Shown: positions 49,301 through 56,627 of the stretch, one piece after another
Numbering within the stretch: the first letter of the stretch is position 1
Layout: every line of letters begins with the position of its first letter
Assembly: GCA_001899635.1 (NCBI GenBank)
Contig: MKVQ01000006.1
Coordinates: 62,001-126,000 of the forward strand
DNA: 64,000 nt
Direction of reading: 5' to 3'
Source of the DNA: Myxococcales bacterium 68-20
GTDB lineage: Bacteria > Myxococcota_A > Polyangia > Polyangiales > Polyangiaceae
Translations under genes and position numbers: made by a program
The notes under the pieces: model-generated
What the model was told of the DNA's origin: nothing
The model's input: the letters and a program-made list of their open reading frames with translations, nothing else
The model's database searches: none

Positions 49301-50169
49301 TTGGTCACCTCGGTGTACGCCTGCGCGGCGAGGTCCCACTTGCTGGGATCGCCCTGCGCCTCGTTGAAGAACAGCTCACCGAACGCGAGGTACGCGTTCG
49401 GGATGTACTTCGACTGCGGCGCCTTCTTGATGAGGTCGTAGTAGACCGAACGCGCGTTTTTGAGGTCGTTCGCCTGCTCGTACTCGTACGCGAGGTAGTA
49501 GAGGACCTCGTCGATCTGCCCGTAGTTCGGGTACTCGTTGACGATGAGCGTGTAGTTGGCGATCGCCTTCTTGCGCGCGGCCTTCATCACCGCGTCGGCC
49601 TGGTTCGCCTGCGTCTGCTGCTGGCCGGCCGCGTTGGCGTTCGTCTTCTTCAGCTCGTCGCGCTTCATCTCCGCCTGCGTCTTGTCGCGGAACGCGGCGG
49701 ACTCGAGCTCGACGTACGCCTCTGCGAGGCGGCGCGCGAGCTGCGGGCGATCGGGCTTGTTCTTCGCGGTCGTCTCGAAGAGACGCTCGAGGCCCTGGAT
49801 CTCGGTGACGAGGAGGGCGCGCTGGCGAGCCTGGAGGCGGCTCTTGCGCTCGTCGCGCGGAGCCTCCTCGATGTTCGGCTTGCCGGGCTTCGTCTGCTGA
49901 TCCTTCTTCTTCAGCTCAGCGGCCTGGGGCGCGGAGTGGAAGTTCGTCGCGGGCGTCTTGCTGCCCTTGAACTCCTTCGGAGCGACGCCACCGGCGCAGG
50001 CGTTGAGCGACTGCTTCGCCTTCTCGTCGATGCAGACGTCGGCTGCGAGCGCCTCGGTCCCGACCGTGACGGCGGTACCGACGAGCAAGAGTTGAAGGAG
50101 ACGACTCGAGGCGCTGCCCCGACGCCCCCGCTTCGATGTCGGGCTTCGCCCGTCGTTATTCGCGATCAT
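46339..50169 (-). CDS. gltD: Large periplasmic TPR protein, GltD/AgmU-like
   Basis: A 1,276-residue protein. It has a long basic N-terminus, then a hydrophobic signal (LLQLLLVGTAVTVGTEALA) predicted to be cleaved before ADVCIDEK. TPR and TPR-like helices run through about 150-1150 (AIANYTLIVNEYPNYGQIDE, YYDLIKKAPQSKYIPNAYLA, ALNAFKKTIEFG). The C-terminus is Gly/Ala/Lys-rich (GGGGGAAAKPKGP). Size and repeat type match what I recall of M. xanthus AgmU/GltD (about 1,200 residues). ATG 50169 lies 7 bp after the gltC stop, with GGAGG and TAGGG upstream, so the two are coupled. It would form the periplasmic scaffold that tracks with the gliding complexes. Confidence 0.8.
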   Translation of the reverse strand: MIANNDGRSPTSKRGRRGSASSRLLQLLLVGTAVTVGTEALAADVCIDEKAKQSLNACAGGVAPKEFKGSKTPATNFHSAPQAAELKKKDQQTKPGKPNIEEAPRDERKSRLQARQRALLVTEIQGLERLFETTAKNKPDRPQLARRLAEAYVELESAAFRDKTQAEMKRDELKKTNANAAGQQQTQANQADAVMKAARKKAIANYTLIVNEYPNYGQIDEVLYYLAYEYEQANDLKNARSVYYDLIKKAPQSKYIPNAYLAFGELFFNEAQGDPSKWDLAAQAYTEVTKYPAPNNKVFGYAWYKLGYVFWNKGELEKALNAFKKTIEFGVVHAQLPGASKLADSARRDVIPVYALKGDPAQAYNFMHNISGDQSGANEKTFKMMDDLGNNYLDTGHYPESIILYKDLMVRDKSGRHCVYQGHITEATMAMKSGNKDLIVKEIDNQVKVYNEIKSGGFTAEQKAECANTTAALATETAMAWHLEAVGSQGQRGTGDQKSMALAAQLYKKVVDNWNSDEYSKFEFKRIVKEDWPSIYKIKYAMADLLYFQKDWAKCGPAFDSVVQENPQAPEAAEAAYAAVLCYQNIYDETHKGDAGRKGAGNLPGQDKKGDKKAQAAAEAEKLKPKDMTETQKGMVSAFNKYICYIKPAANDAAGQEQLVEVKYARSRTYFEAQHWEESALGFRDIAMNHADRDVGIYAAQLYLESINVLGSHFSKTNCFDDMEQDVPKFIELYCSGEKAAKNADQCTTLNKIQVDILRLKAQKLVERADKEGGKESIALYEKGGTSYFEMFRRYCQDPVNAGQAPQAEKCDEIAYNAARSFQAARLVAKAITVRRALLAFDEKTKGNSPLAKKAIYEIGGNYQAIAVYDLAAEWYEKYAKNDPKAPDADKALSDAVILRLGLGQEDQAIADAQLFTRNYGSSKPAQTAQIAFAVGSHYADNEQWDKAQKALSGAMGTISRAAPDIQVQARAMLARSHTKLRGQDNQAKAEYAKVRALWSNPADAEAKIKAAYPDEDNAQHDRRLAKALNSVGEAYFYAAEERRKAEVETVKFPAYKGAGDKDSVLKHINTKVKDWYTKKRDAIGKVEPEYVKILELKPVPPPKWVIAAGSRAGLMWGDLVDDFRRAPIPEGWKKDADIRGTYYDALDAASEPFKVNHAKPALKKCLDLSVKYQYFDDFSRSCEVWLAKNYKAEYHVVDELRGAPTLSNSGLDEKAPPVLPDGSFWHPPAAAPEKTTVNSEEGDKKDAAKAAAGGGGGAAAKPKGPVKPLPGGKKK

Positions 50170-50176
50170 TGAAACC

Positions 50177-51937
50177 CTACCTCCCACACTTCGAGGTGAT
50201 GGTCTGCCGGTAGAACCCGAGCTCATCACGCCAGTACTCGCCGTCGAACGGCCAGATCACGTGCTCTTCGTCCGGCTTCACGATGTTGCGCTCGGACTCC
50301 TGGGCCGTGACCTGAGAGCCCGCGATCGCCGCGTCGAGCTGGTTGCGCTTCGCGGACGTGATGTCGATGAGGATCTTCGCGCTGTCGCGGAGGTGCTCGT
50401 TGAGCTCGTCGAGGTTGCGCTGGTAGCGCTCACGAGCGAGCTGACCGGCATTCCGGACGGCGATGTCACGCGCGAGCTGCATCGCGTCCTTGACGTCGTT
50501 GCCGAGCGCCGAGTCGCGGAACGCCGCGGGCGCCTTGTTGAAGCGCTTGTTCTCGTCGTCGAGCACCTGCACGTACTGCAGGTGGCGGAGCAGCTGACGA
50601 TCACCGAGCGCGTTCTCGACGACGATCTTGATGCGCGGCGGGAGATCCGCCTTGCCGTCGCGAACTTCCTTCAGGAACTTGTAGAACGGCTCGTCCTGGT
50701 CCTCGCCCTGGAAGCGCTTCAGGACCTTGTTCAAGTCGTCGTACATCGGCTGGTACTTCGTCTGGAACTTGGCGACGATCGTCTCCGCATCGTCGTACTG
50801 GCAGTTCGCGAAGTAGATGACCGCCTTGAGGATCTCCGCCTCGGGGTAGTACGAGTTCGGGAAGTACGGCGACTCGATCGTGTGGACGTTGCCGAGCGCG
50901 TGCGCGTAGTCGCCGGCCATGAAGTACGCCCACGACTGCTCGAAGAGCGCGTCGAGCCAGTACTCGCTGCCCTGGTCGACCTTGTTCCAGTACTTCACGG
51001 CGGCCGACAGCTTGGCGCTGTCGATCGTCGGCGCGTTGTTCTCGTCGAGGCGGACCGACGCCGAGTAGTACGTGCGCGCCATCGAGAGGAACGCGAGGTC
51101 CCTCATGCGGTCCTCGTCCTCGAGGCCCTCGAGCTCGCCGCTGTCGATCGCACCGACGATGCGCTGGAACGACTGCACCGCAGGAATCGAGCGGCGGAGC
51201 TGAACGTTCGAGATGCCGGAGAAGAACTGACCGCGGACGTAGTACTTCGACTGGCGGTCGACCTTGCCGAAGAGGCGAAGCGCGTCGTCGTACTGACGGT
51301 TGCGGTACTTGTACCGGCCGAGCAGGTAGTTCAGCTGCCAGAACAGCTCGCGCTGGTTCGGGTTGTTGAACTTGTCGATCTGCGAGTCGTTGTACTTACC
51401 AACGCGCTCGACGATGTCCGCCGGCTCCGGGAGGTCGGTCGCGAGCTTCGCGAGCCAGAGCAGCGTCTCGTTGAACTTCATGTGGTTCGGCTTGTCGGCG
51501 ATCTCGGAGAAGATGCCGTACGAACCCTGGTAGAACTTGAGGCGGTACAGCGCGATCGCGAGGTGGTACTGCGCGAGCTGCTTGTTGCCCTCGTCGTCGC
51601 CGGTCTCTCCCTTGTAGACGCGATAGAGAGCAGCGGCGGCGTCGCCCCACTTCTCACCGTCGAAGAGGCGCTTCGCCTGCGCGGCCTGCTCGGTCATCTG
51701 ACCGGCAACGGGGGCGGGCCCCATGTCCGCGGCCTTCGCCGCCGGCGCGCCCTGCGCGTCACCGTGCGCTTCGGGCTCGTCGAGCTCGATCGCCTGCGAT
51801 CCGCCAGCCGGCTTCGCGGGCTTCGCTGCGGGCGTCTTCGGCTTCTTCTGCGCCATCGCAGGCGAGGTCGCGAGCGAGACCGAGAGCATGCACGTTGCCG
51901 ATGCGATCAGGACCTTGCGCAATAGAGTGAGACGCAT
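50177..51937 (-). CDS. gltC: Periplasmic TPR protein, GltC-like
   Basis: A 586-residue exported protein (signal ending SPAMA-QKK) with a Lys/Pro/Ala-rich linker. Helical repeats cover about 85-420 (AQAKRLFDGEKWGDAAAALY, YHLAIALYRLKFYQGSYGIF, DALRLFGKVDRQS, SWAYFMAGDYAHALGN). A long coiled helix follows (about 480-545), and a conserved-looking end reads WPFDGEYWRDELGFYRQ. It is first in the gltC-gltD-gltE operon, 7 bp ahead of gltD. In M. xanthus gltC lies with gltA and gltB; here the barrels are 8 kb away and in the other orientation. Assignment rests on the TPR/periplasmic type and the neighbouring genes. Confidence 0.72.
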   Translation of the reverse strand: MRLTLLRKVLIASATCMLSVSLATSPAMAQKKPKTPAAKPAKPAGGSQAIELDEPEAHGDAQGAPAAKAADMGPAPVAGQMTEQAAQAKRLFDGEKWGDAAAALYRVYKGETGDDEGNKQLAQYHLAIALYRLKFYQGSYGIFSEIADKPNHMKFNETLLWLAKLATDLPEPADIVERVGKYNDSQIDKFNNPNQRELFWQLNYLLGRYKYRNRQYDDALRLFGKVDRQSKYYVRGQFFSGISNVQLRRSIPAVQSFQRIVGAIDSGELEGLEDEDRMRDLAFLSMARTYYSASVRLDENNAPTIDSAKLSAAVKYWNKVDQGSEYWLDALFEQSWAYFMAGDYAHALGNVHTIESPYFPNSYYPEAEILKAVIYFANCQYDDAETIVAKFQTKYQPMYDDLNKVLKRFQGEDQDEPFYKFLKEVRDGKADLPPRIKIVVENALGDRQLLRHLQYVQVLDDENKRFNKAPAAFRDSALGNDVKDAMQLARDIAVRNAGQLARERYQRNLDELNEHLRDSAKILIDITSAKRNQLDAAIAGSQVTAQESERNIVKPDEEHVIWPFDGEYWRDELGFYRQTITSKCGR

Positions 51938-52171
51938 CCTGTGATTTCCTCTTCTTCGTGATGAGGGGCCCCACGTCTTCGTGGGGAGAAAGAGCTTGCT
52001 CCTGCGACGACCGAGGAGCGCGAGAAAGCGGTGCTACTACTGCTTGCGACGGGGCGCGATCACGACGCGCCGCAGGCGACGCGATTAGAGTCGATGAAGC
52101 ACCGTGAATCCACGGAAGAGTTCGTCAAAATCCCGAACGTTTTAGCAAAGATATTCCCCGCGGGCGGCGAG

Positions 52172-52201
52172 ATGGTACGGAGGCCGCCGAGAATTTGTCA
52201 A
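52172..52201 (-). promoter_or_regulatory. Predicted sigma70-type promoter of the gltCDE operon
   Basis: Minus-strand TTGACA (52201-52196), a perfect -35, then an 18-bp spacer and TACCAT (52177-52172). The transcript would begin near 52165 and carry a leader of about 228 nt with a strong hairpin close to the gltC ribosome-binding site. Read by eye. Confidence 0.5.
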
Positions 52202-52449
52202 GCCGGATCAAAGTCTGCGTGAGCGGGGACAGCAGGACGCGACGGCGTCCGCGGTGACTGGAACCGGTAGGAGAACCCTCTCGACCCAGTGCGCATTGGA
52301 TCGTCGATGGCCGCACGCTAGCCGACCAATGCCGCTCTCGGGAGCTGTGTTCGGACGGGACGCGATCGAGACGCCACGCTTCGGCGCCTTCCCCGCTGAC
52401 CACGACCGGAGTTGGGGACAGCAGAGCCGAGACGCCCATCGATCGTCCA

Positions 52450-52537
52450 ACGATCGATGAAACGCGGGCCGAAGGGCCACCACTGCGGGTGGTTGGGGCA
52501 CCATTGCAGGTAGTTGGGGCGCGAGCCCCAAATTGGC
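52450..52537 (-). repeat. Dispersed palindromic repeat, copy B
   Basis: Inverted relative to copy A at 26217-26276. It shares the core TTGGGGCTCGCGCCCCAA and the CCACCCGCAG-GGTGG and CTTCGGCCC segments, and adds a 21-bp unit (CTACCTGCAATGGTGCCCCA plus one base) that looks like a duplication of the adjoining segment. It lies about 285 bp upstream of the gltC promoter. Confidence 0.6.
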
Positions 52538-52806
52538 TGAGCGGTTCGGGGCCACGCGCGATAAAGAGGAGCGCGATGGTCGAACGACGGAGTCTCCGGT
52601 TCGCGGCCATCGGAAGGACGGCGTTCGGTGTCACCGCGCCGACTTCCTTCGACGGACGACGTTGGGGCTCGCGTCCCGACGCCCAGCGGTAGTCGCCCGA
52701 GGACACGCACCGTCGTTCCGACCAAACCCAAGAGGCGCGCCCTCGGCGCTCCTCGAATCCGCTGCCGACGCGAGCCGACACGGAATGATGAGAGAGGGAC
52801 AAACCT

Positions 52807-53523
52807 ATGCTTGACGCTCTCGCCGCGAAACCAGTACCGTCGCGCCCGATGACGAGCGACGCTCTGGTCAAGTCCGGCACCTGGCAGTTCGGCCGTTTCC
52901 TTCGCCCGCTGGCGACCATGGTCGTCATGGGTGGGACGCTCCTCTTCGTGGCGGGTCCCGGTTGCGCCGACGAAGGCATCGGCGATCCGTGTACCCCCGA
53001 GCAGGAGTACAACCCGGAGTTCCTCGGCTTCGACGAGAAGGAAGTCAACACCGAGTCGAGGAGCTTTCAGTGCCGCACGCGCCTCTGCCTCGTGAACCAC
53101 TTCCGCGGCCGCGTTTCGTGTCCGTACGGACAGGGCCCGGGCGGTGAGGCTCCTGCAGGCGCGAAGGGCGCCTGCACGGTCCCCGGCTCCGAGACCCCGA
53201 TCGAGGGCGCGAAGGATCCGGCGACGAACGACTTCGTCGACACGCGTAAGAAGTCGTCGGTCCCGGCTCAGTGCGTCGACCGCAAGGCCGACTCGGCAGT
53301 CTACTGCTCCTGCCGCTGCGCCGACATCAACGGCCAGCGCCCGAGCGACCAGACGTTCTGCGACTGCCCCGAGGGCTTCAGCTGCGAGCGCCTCGTGACC
53401 TCGGTCGGTCAGGGCGACGAAGGCCTCACCGGCTCGTACTGCATCAAGAAGAACACCAAGTACGATCCGGCCACCGCCTGCAGCCAGGGCGACTGCGACC
53501 CGACGCGCGGCAACTGCAACTGA
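52807..53523 (+). CDS. Cys-rich lipoprotein
   Basis: A 238-residue protein with an unusually long pre-signal segment, then TMVVMGGTLLFVAGPGC, a lipoprotein-type end (PGC as lipid site is imperfect). The mature part has about 16 Cys in CxxxxC patterns (QCRTRLCLVNHFRGRVSC, CSCRCADINGQ, CDCPEGFSCERL). ATG 52807 has GAGGG 8 nt upstream; ATG 52849 lacks a ribosome site. Probably a surface lipoprotein. It is divergent from the gltCDE operon. No function recognised. Confidence 0.75.
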   Translation: MLDALAAKPVPSRPMTSDALVKSGTWQFGRFLRPLATMVVMGGTLLFVAGPGCADEGIGDPCTPEQEYNPEFLGFDEKEVNTESRSFQCRTRLCLVNHFRGRVSCPYGQGPGGEAPAGAKGACTVPGSETPIEGAKDPATNDFVDTRKKSSVPAQCVDRKADSAVYCSCRCADINGQRPSDQTFCDCPEGFSCERLVTSVGQGDEGLTGSYCIKKNTKYDPATACSQGDCDPTRGNCN

Positions 53524-53635
53524 GCCGCGAGCGGCAAGCTCGCGCTCGAGTCTGAAGAGGGCGCGGTGACCAGCAGGTCGCCGCGCTCTTCGCTTTTGTG
53601 CGCAACCCGCCGCGTGCGCGGCCGACGACTCGCCC

Positions 53636-54022
53636 GTGGTGGAGATCCATCGCACCGCGATCGGTCGTGGCGCCGAGGCGCTCGCCTCGGATCACGTCGC
53701 TGCGGACGGCTTCCGGGTCCTGTGGCGGAACGTCCGGATCGGGCCTCTCGAGATCGACCTCGTCGCGAAGAAGGACAACCTCGTGATCATCGTCGAGGTG
53801 AGATCGCGCGGCCCTGGCGCGCTCGAGGGCCCGCTCGCGAGCATCACGTGGAAGAAGCGCCGCCTGCTGCTGCGCGCCGCGCGAGGTCTCTGGCGCGGTC
53901 GCCTGAAGAAGATGCCGGACGTGCAGCGCGTCCGGATCGACGTGATCGCGATCACGTCATCGCCGACCGAGCCGCCACGCATCGAGTGGATCCGCGGCGC
54001 GATCACTGAAGACACCCGCTGA
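53636..54022 (+). CDS. YraN/UPF0102 family protein
   Basis: 128 residues with the family layout: GRGAEALASDHVAADGFRVL, then NVRIGPLEIDLVAKKDN, VIIVEVRSR, and ITWKKRRLLLRAARGLW. The Asp of EIDLVA and the ExR of VEVRSR correspond to the restriction-endonuclease-like active site (D-ExK type, with R in place of K). The family is often encoded near rnhB/rsgI-type housekeeping genes and linked to DNA processing, but its role is not settled. GTG starts at 53636 and 53639 are equally possible. Confidence 0.85.
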   Translation: MVEIHRTAIGRGAEALASDHVAADGFRVLWRNVRIGPLEIDLVAKKDNLVIIVEVRSRGPGALEGPLASITWKKRRLLLRAARGLWRGRLKKMPDVQRVRIDVIAITSSPTEPPRIEWIRGAITEDTR

Positions 54023-54150
54023 ACGCCAAGGGCACCGCGCTTCTGCCCTTCTTCGCACGCCCTCGATGCGCTCCGACGCGCACGACACGCTCGACGCACT
54101 CCGAGATCCTCGACACGCTCGACTCGCTCCGACGCGCGCAGAGAGAGAGA

Positions 54151-54230
54151 ATTTCACAGGGAGACAGATGGCCCTGCTTCTTTTGCAACCTGGACCCTCA
54201 TGGGCGCTCCCAGAATCGCTTCGCGATTCT
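54151..54230 (+). repeat. Structured repeat, left copy
   Basis: Begins ATTTCACAGGGAGACAG, then ACCTGGACCCTCATGGGC, and ends in the hairpin AGAATCGCTTCGCGATTCT (stem 8 bp). It pairs with an inverted copy at 54504-54589. The hairpin bases differ between copies but pairing is kept. Confidence 0.65.
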
Positions 54231-54503
54231 GCTCGCAGAATTGAGCCTCCCTTTCGACCTGCGAGGTGATTCAGCACAGGCACTGGCGTCATTGCCGGCT
54301 GCCCAACTCGCCTTTTGCCGCCCACTTTCGACCATGCAGAACGGCTCGAGAAGGAAGCTCTCGATTCATGCAGTCTGCACGCACACGAACCAAGTACGTG
54401 CACGGTGCAACAACAATCCCCCGAAGGTCTCGGACCGAAGCCCGGAAGGCGCACCGTTTGGGGAAGGCCCATGGAGCCTGGTAGTGAGGTCTCCCTTTCC
54501 GAA

Positions 54504-54589
54504 GGAAATGCGAAGCATTTCCTGAGGCCCAAGAGGCACCAGGTCGAGAGAGAAGGAGCCCCCTCTCGCTCCCTGTCTCCCTGTAAAAT
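54504..54589 (-). repeat. Structured repeat, right inverted copy
   Basis: On the minus strand it begins ATTTTACAGGGAGACAG (16 of 17 identical to the left copy), then ACCTGGTGCCTCTTGGGC, and ends in the hairpin GGAAATGCTTCGCATTTCC (stem 8 bp). The two copies bound a segment of about 440 bp. Confidence 0.65.
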
Positions 54590-54700
54590 CCCCTCTTCGT
54601 CTTCGAGCTGCGAAACGCGCGTCACGGCGGCGACCACCTCGCGAGCGCCGCCCGCACCATCCCGTCGCCTTCGAGCTGCGAAACGCCCGTCGGGGTGCGG

Positions 54701-55447
54701 CTACCGCTCGAGCGCGGCTCGCATCTCGTCGCGCACCTTGGCGATCCTCGCGATCGCGGCCTCGCTCGCGCCGCTCTCCTTTGCTTCGGTGATCGCGGCG
54801 GCGAGCTCTTCGACCTCGGCGGCCTGGCGCGCCTTGAGCTTCTCGACCATCCCCGCGAAGACCTCGAAGAAGTCCTGGAGCTCGTCGCCCTTCCGCAGCT
54901 TGCCCTGGAAGTTCAGCTTCCCGTCGCCGACCTGACGAAGGAGCATCTTCATCTTGTAGATCGGGCCCACGACCTTGTGCGTGAAGTAGATGCCGAGCAG
55001 GCCGATGAGCACGACGAGGAGCGTGAGGCCGGCGATGAGCGCGAGCATCATCGTCTGCTGCTGGCTCTTCGTCGTCGCAGCCTGCGCCTCGAGCGCCGTG
55101 TGCTTCTGCTGGAGCTGCTTGTCGAGCTCGTCGGCGCTCTTGTTGAACGTCGCAGCGAGCTCGGGGGAGTCGGCGTACTGATCCTTGATCTGCATCTTCA
55201 CGAGGTCAGAGTTCTTCTGACTCTCGTTGATGAGCGCGGTGCCCTGCGCGATGACCTTCTGACTCTGCTCCGTGACCTCGCGGCTCGTCTGGTAGAGGAA
55301 CACGCCCATGAGCGCGCTGATCGCGAGCGCCACGAGGATGATGCGCCCCGTCCATTTGAGCTGGAACTTGGCGTCCAGCAGGTAGTTCTTGATGCTGCGC
55401 TTGTACTTCGGGGCTGCGGCGGACGCGGGCTGTGCGGACGTTGTCAT
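54701..55447 (-). CDS. Two-helix HAMP-domain membrane protein without output domain
   Basis: A 248-residue protein. A basic N-terminus (KYKRSIKNYLLDAKFQLK) precedes TM1 (about 35-53). A periplasmic helical region of about 80 residues follows (EVTEQSQKVIAQGTALINES) and TM2 is about 132-153. A HAMP domain (THKVVGPIYKMKMLLRQVGD) leads into a helical tail that ends after about 50 residues. It resembles the front half of a chemoreceptor but has no methyl-accepting or kinase module, so it must act through a partner. It lies 52 bp downstream of the HEAT-repeat gene, probably in one operon. Confidence 0.83.
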   Translation of the reverse strand: MTTSAQPASAAAPKYKRSIKNYLLDAKFQLKWTGRIILVALAISALMGVFLYQTSREVTEQSQKVIAQGTALINESQKNSDLVKMQIKDQYADSPELAATFNKSADELDKQLQQKHTALEAQAATTKSQQQTMMLALIAGLTLLVVLIGLLGIYFTHKVVGPIYKMKMLLRQVGDGKLNFQGKLRKGDELQDFFEVFAGMVEKLKARQAAEVEELAAAITEAKESGASEAAIARIAKVRDEMRAALER

Positions 55448-55499
55448 GGGAGCCTCATCGGTGACGCGACGGAGGTGCTCGGGGACGCGACGCCTCGAA

Positions 55500-56348
55500 T
55501 CATAGGAATGCGCTCGCGTTCTGGGCGAATTGTTCGCTCGCGAGCCCAGCAGCGAGCTCGAGGAGCCGATCCTCCGAGGCCCGGTCGCCGCTGGACACGC
55601 CCTGCGCGGTGAGCGTCTTGTCGACGTTCCCGAGGAGCGACTTGTTGGGATAGTTGAAGACGCCGATCTTGACCTTCACGCGCAGGTTGCCGTCGGCGTA
55701 GTCGAACCGGTCGACGGCGATCGCGAGGTAGAAGCCCTTCATCTTGCGCGCCTTCATCACCTCGCGCGCCTTCTCCGGCGCCTCCGACGAAGGCGCGAGC
55801 TGGACGACCCCGGCGGCCTCGAGCTTCTGGCGGACGGAGTTGAGGACGATCTTCTCGACCTCCGTCTGGGCGCGGCCAGTCTGGTTCGCGACCGTCGACA
55901 GCGAGATGTAGTACTTCGCGTTCGGGTTCTCCTTGATGGTCTCCCCGGCGCCGCCGCCCCCACCGCCCTCGCCGCCCGAGGCGATCGCCTCGATGGCGCG
56001 GGTGATGGCGATCTTGACCGCCTCGTTCGACTCGCTCGATTCGCGCGGCCGAAGGCACTCGAGCGAGCGGGTGCGGTTGAGGCGCTTGAGCGCGACGGCC
56101 GCCGCCTGACGAACGACGTCTTCCTTGTCGCCGAGGCCGCCGCAGAGCGGATCGACGGCGCCATCGGCGTTCGACGCGCCGAGCGCGAGCGCGGCGCTCG
56201 TTCGAACGCGCGGGTCGCTGTCCTTCATCTTCTCGGAGAGGAACCTCAGGCGCGCTTCGTCCGCACGAGCCACGCGAGGCGCGAGCGCGATCAACGCGGC
56301 AGCAAGCAGCGAAGCTGCGAGGACGAGTCCTCCACGCCTCGCGCGCAT
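55500..56348 (-). CDS. Exported HEAT-repeat protein
   Basis: A 282-residue protein with a signal peptide (GLVLAASLLAAALIALA, cleavage after RVARA). About two to three HEAT repeats follow (DSDPRVRTSAALALGASNAD, LGDKEDVVRQAAAVALKRLN, NEAVKIAITRAIEAIASG). A Gly-rich linker leads to a C-terminal alpha/beta domain (AKYYISLSTVANQTGRAQTE, FYLAIAVDRFDYADGNLRVK). ATG 56348 is set by the signal; the frame is open to 56426. It is upstream of the HAMP protein on the same strand; the two may form a periplasmic sensing pair (inference). Confidence 0.8.
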   Translation of the reverse strand: MRARRGGLVLAASLLAAALIALAPRVARADEARLRFLSEKMKDSDPRVRTSAALALGASNADGAVDPLCGGLGDKEDVVRQAAAVALKRLNRTRSLECLRPRESSESNEAVKIAITRAIEAIASGGEGGGGGGAGETIKENPNAKYYISLSTVANQTGRAQTEVEKIVLNSVRQKLEAAGVVQLAPSSEAPEKAREVMKARKMKGFYLAIAVDRFDYADGNLRVKVKIGVFNYPNKSLLGNVDKTLTAQGVSSGDRASEDRLLELAAGLASEQFAQNASAFL

Positions 56349-56627
56349 CACGCGACCAGTCTTCAGCGCATCCGCGTCTGATCGAGACAGGCGTCGCGTC
56401 GACACTGCGCCAAGGTTATCACGCATAGAGCACGCCTCCGGAACAGCTTTTCGCTACCCTCTCGCCAGACTCGGTGAACCTGCGAAGAGGGCCAGATGGA
56501 TCGACGACGCCTGAAGCGAATTTAGTCACTGCAGACTCACTCGCATCTGTTCCTCCCGCGCTCCACTCGATCAGAGGACGCGATTTCGCGAGCAACCAAC
56601 ATACTGAACCGGCAGCGTCTGCAACAC

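Larger units (their letters stand above)
51938..52806. other. Long gene-free region upstream of gltC
   Basis: 869 bp between divergent genes with no supported gene. It contains the gltC promoter (52172-52201), a leader of about 230 nt with a CCCCACG/CGTGGGG hairpin at 51969-51986, and the inverted copy of the palindromic repeat (52450-52537). A degenerate third piece (GTTGGGGCTCGCGTCCCGAC) lies near 52660. Open frames here have no domain and overlap the repeats. Confidence 0.55.
54023..54700. other. Gene-free region with inverted structured repeats
   Basis: 678 bp between convergent genes. It contains imperfect short repeats at 54063-54140 (CGCTCCGACGCGC and CGACACGCTCGAC, each twice). It also has the two inverted copies of a structured repeat (54151-54230 and 54504-54589) and a direct repeat CTTCGAGCTGCGAAACGC at 54601 and 54669. 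No coding function is supported. Confidence 0.6.

Noticed and set aside
52125-53655. Long minus-strand frames across the repeat region and the Cys-rich lipoprotein gene
   Set aside because: They overlap the palindromic repeats and the lipoprotein gene, and show no signal peptide or domain.
54151-54589. Insertion sequence bounded by inverted repeats
   Set aside because: There is no transposase frame and no clear target duplication at the ends; kept only as a structured repeat.
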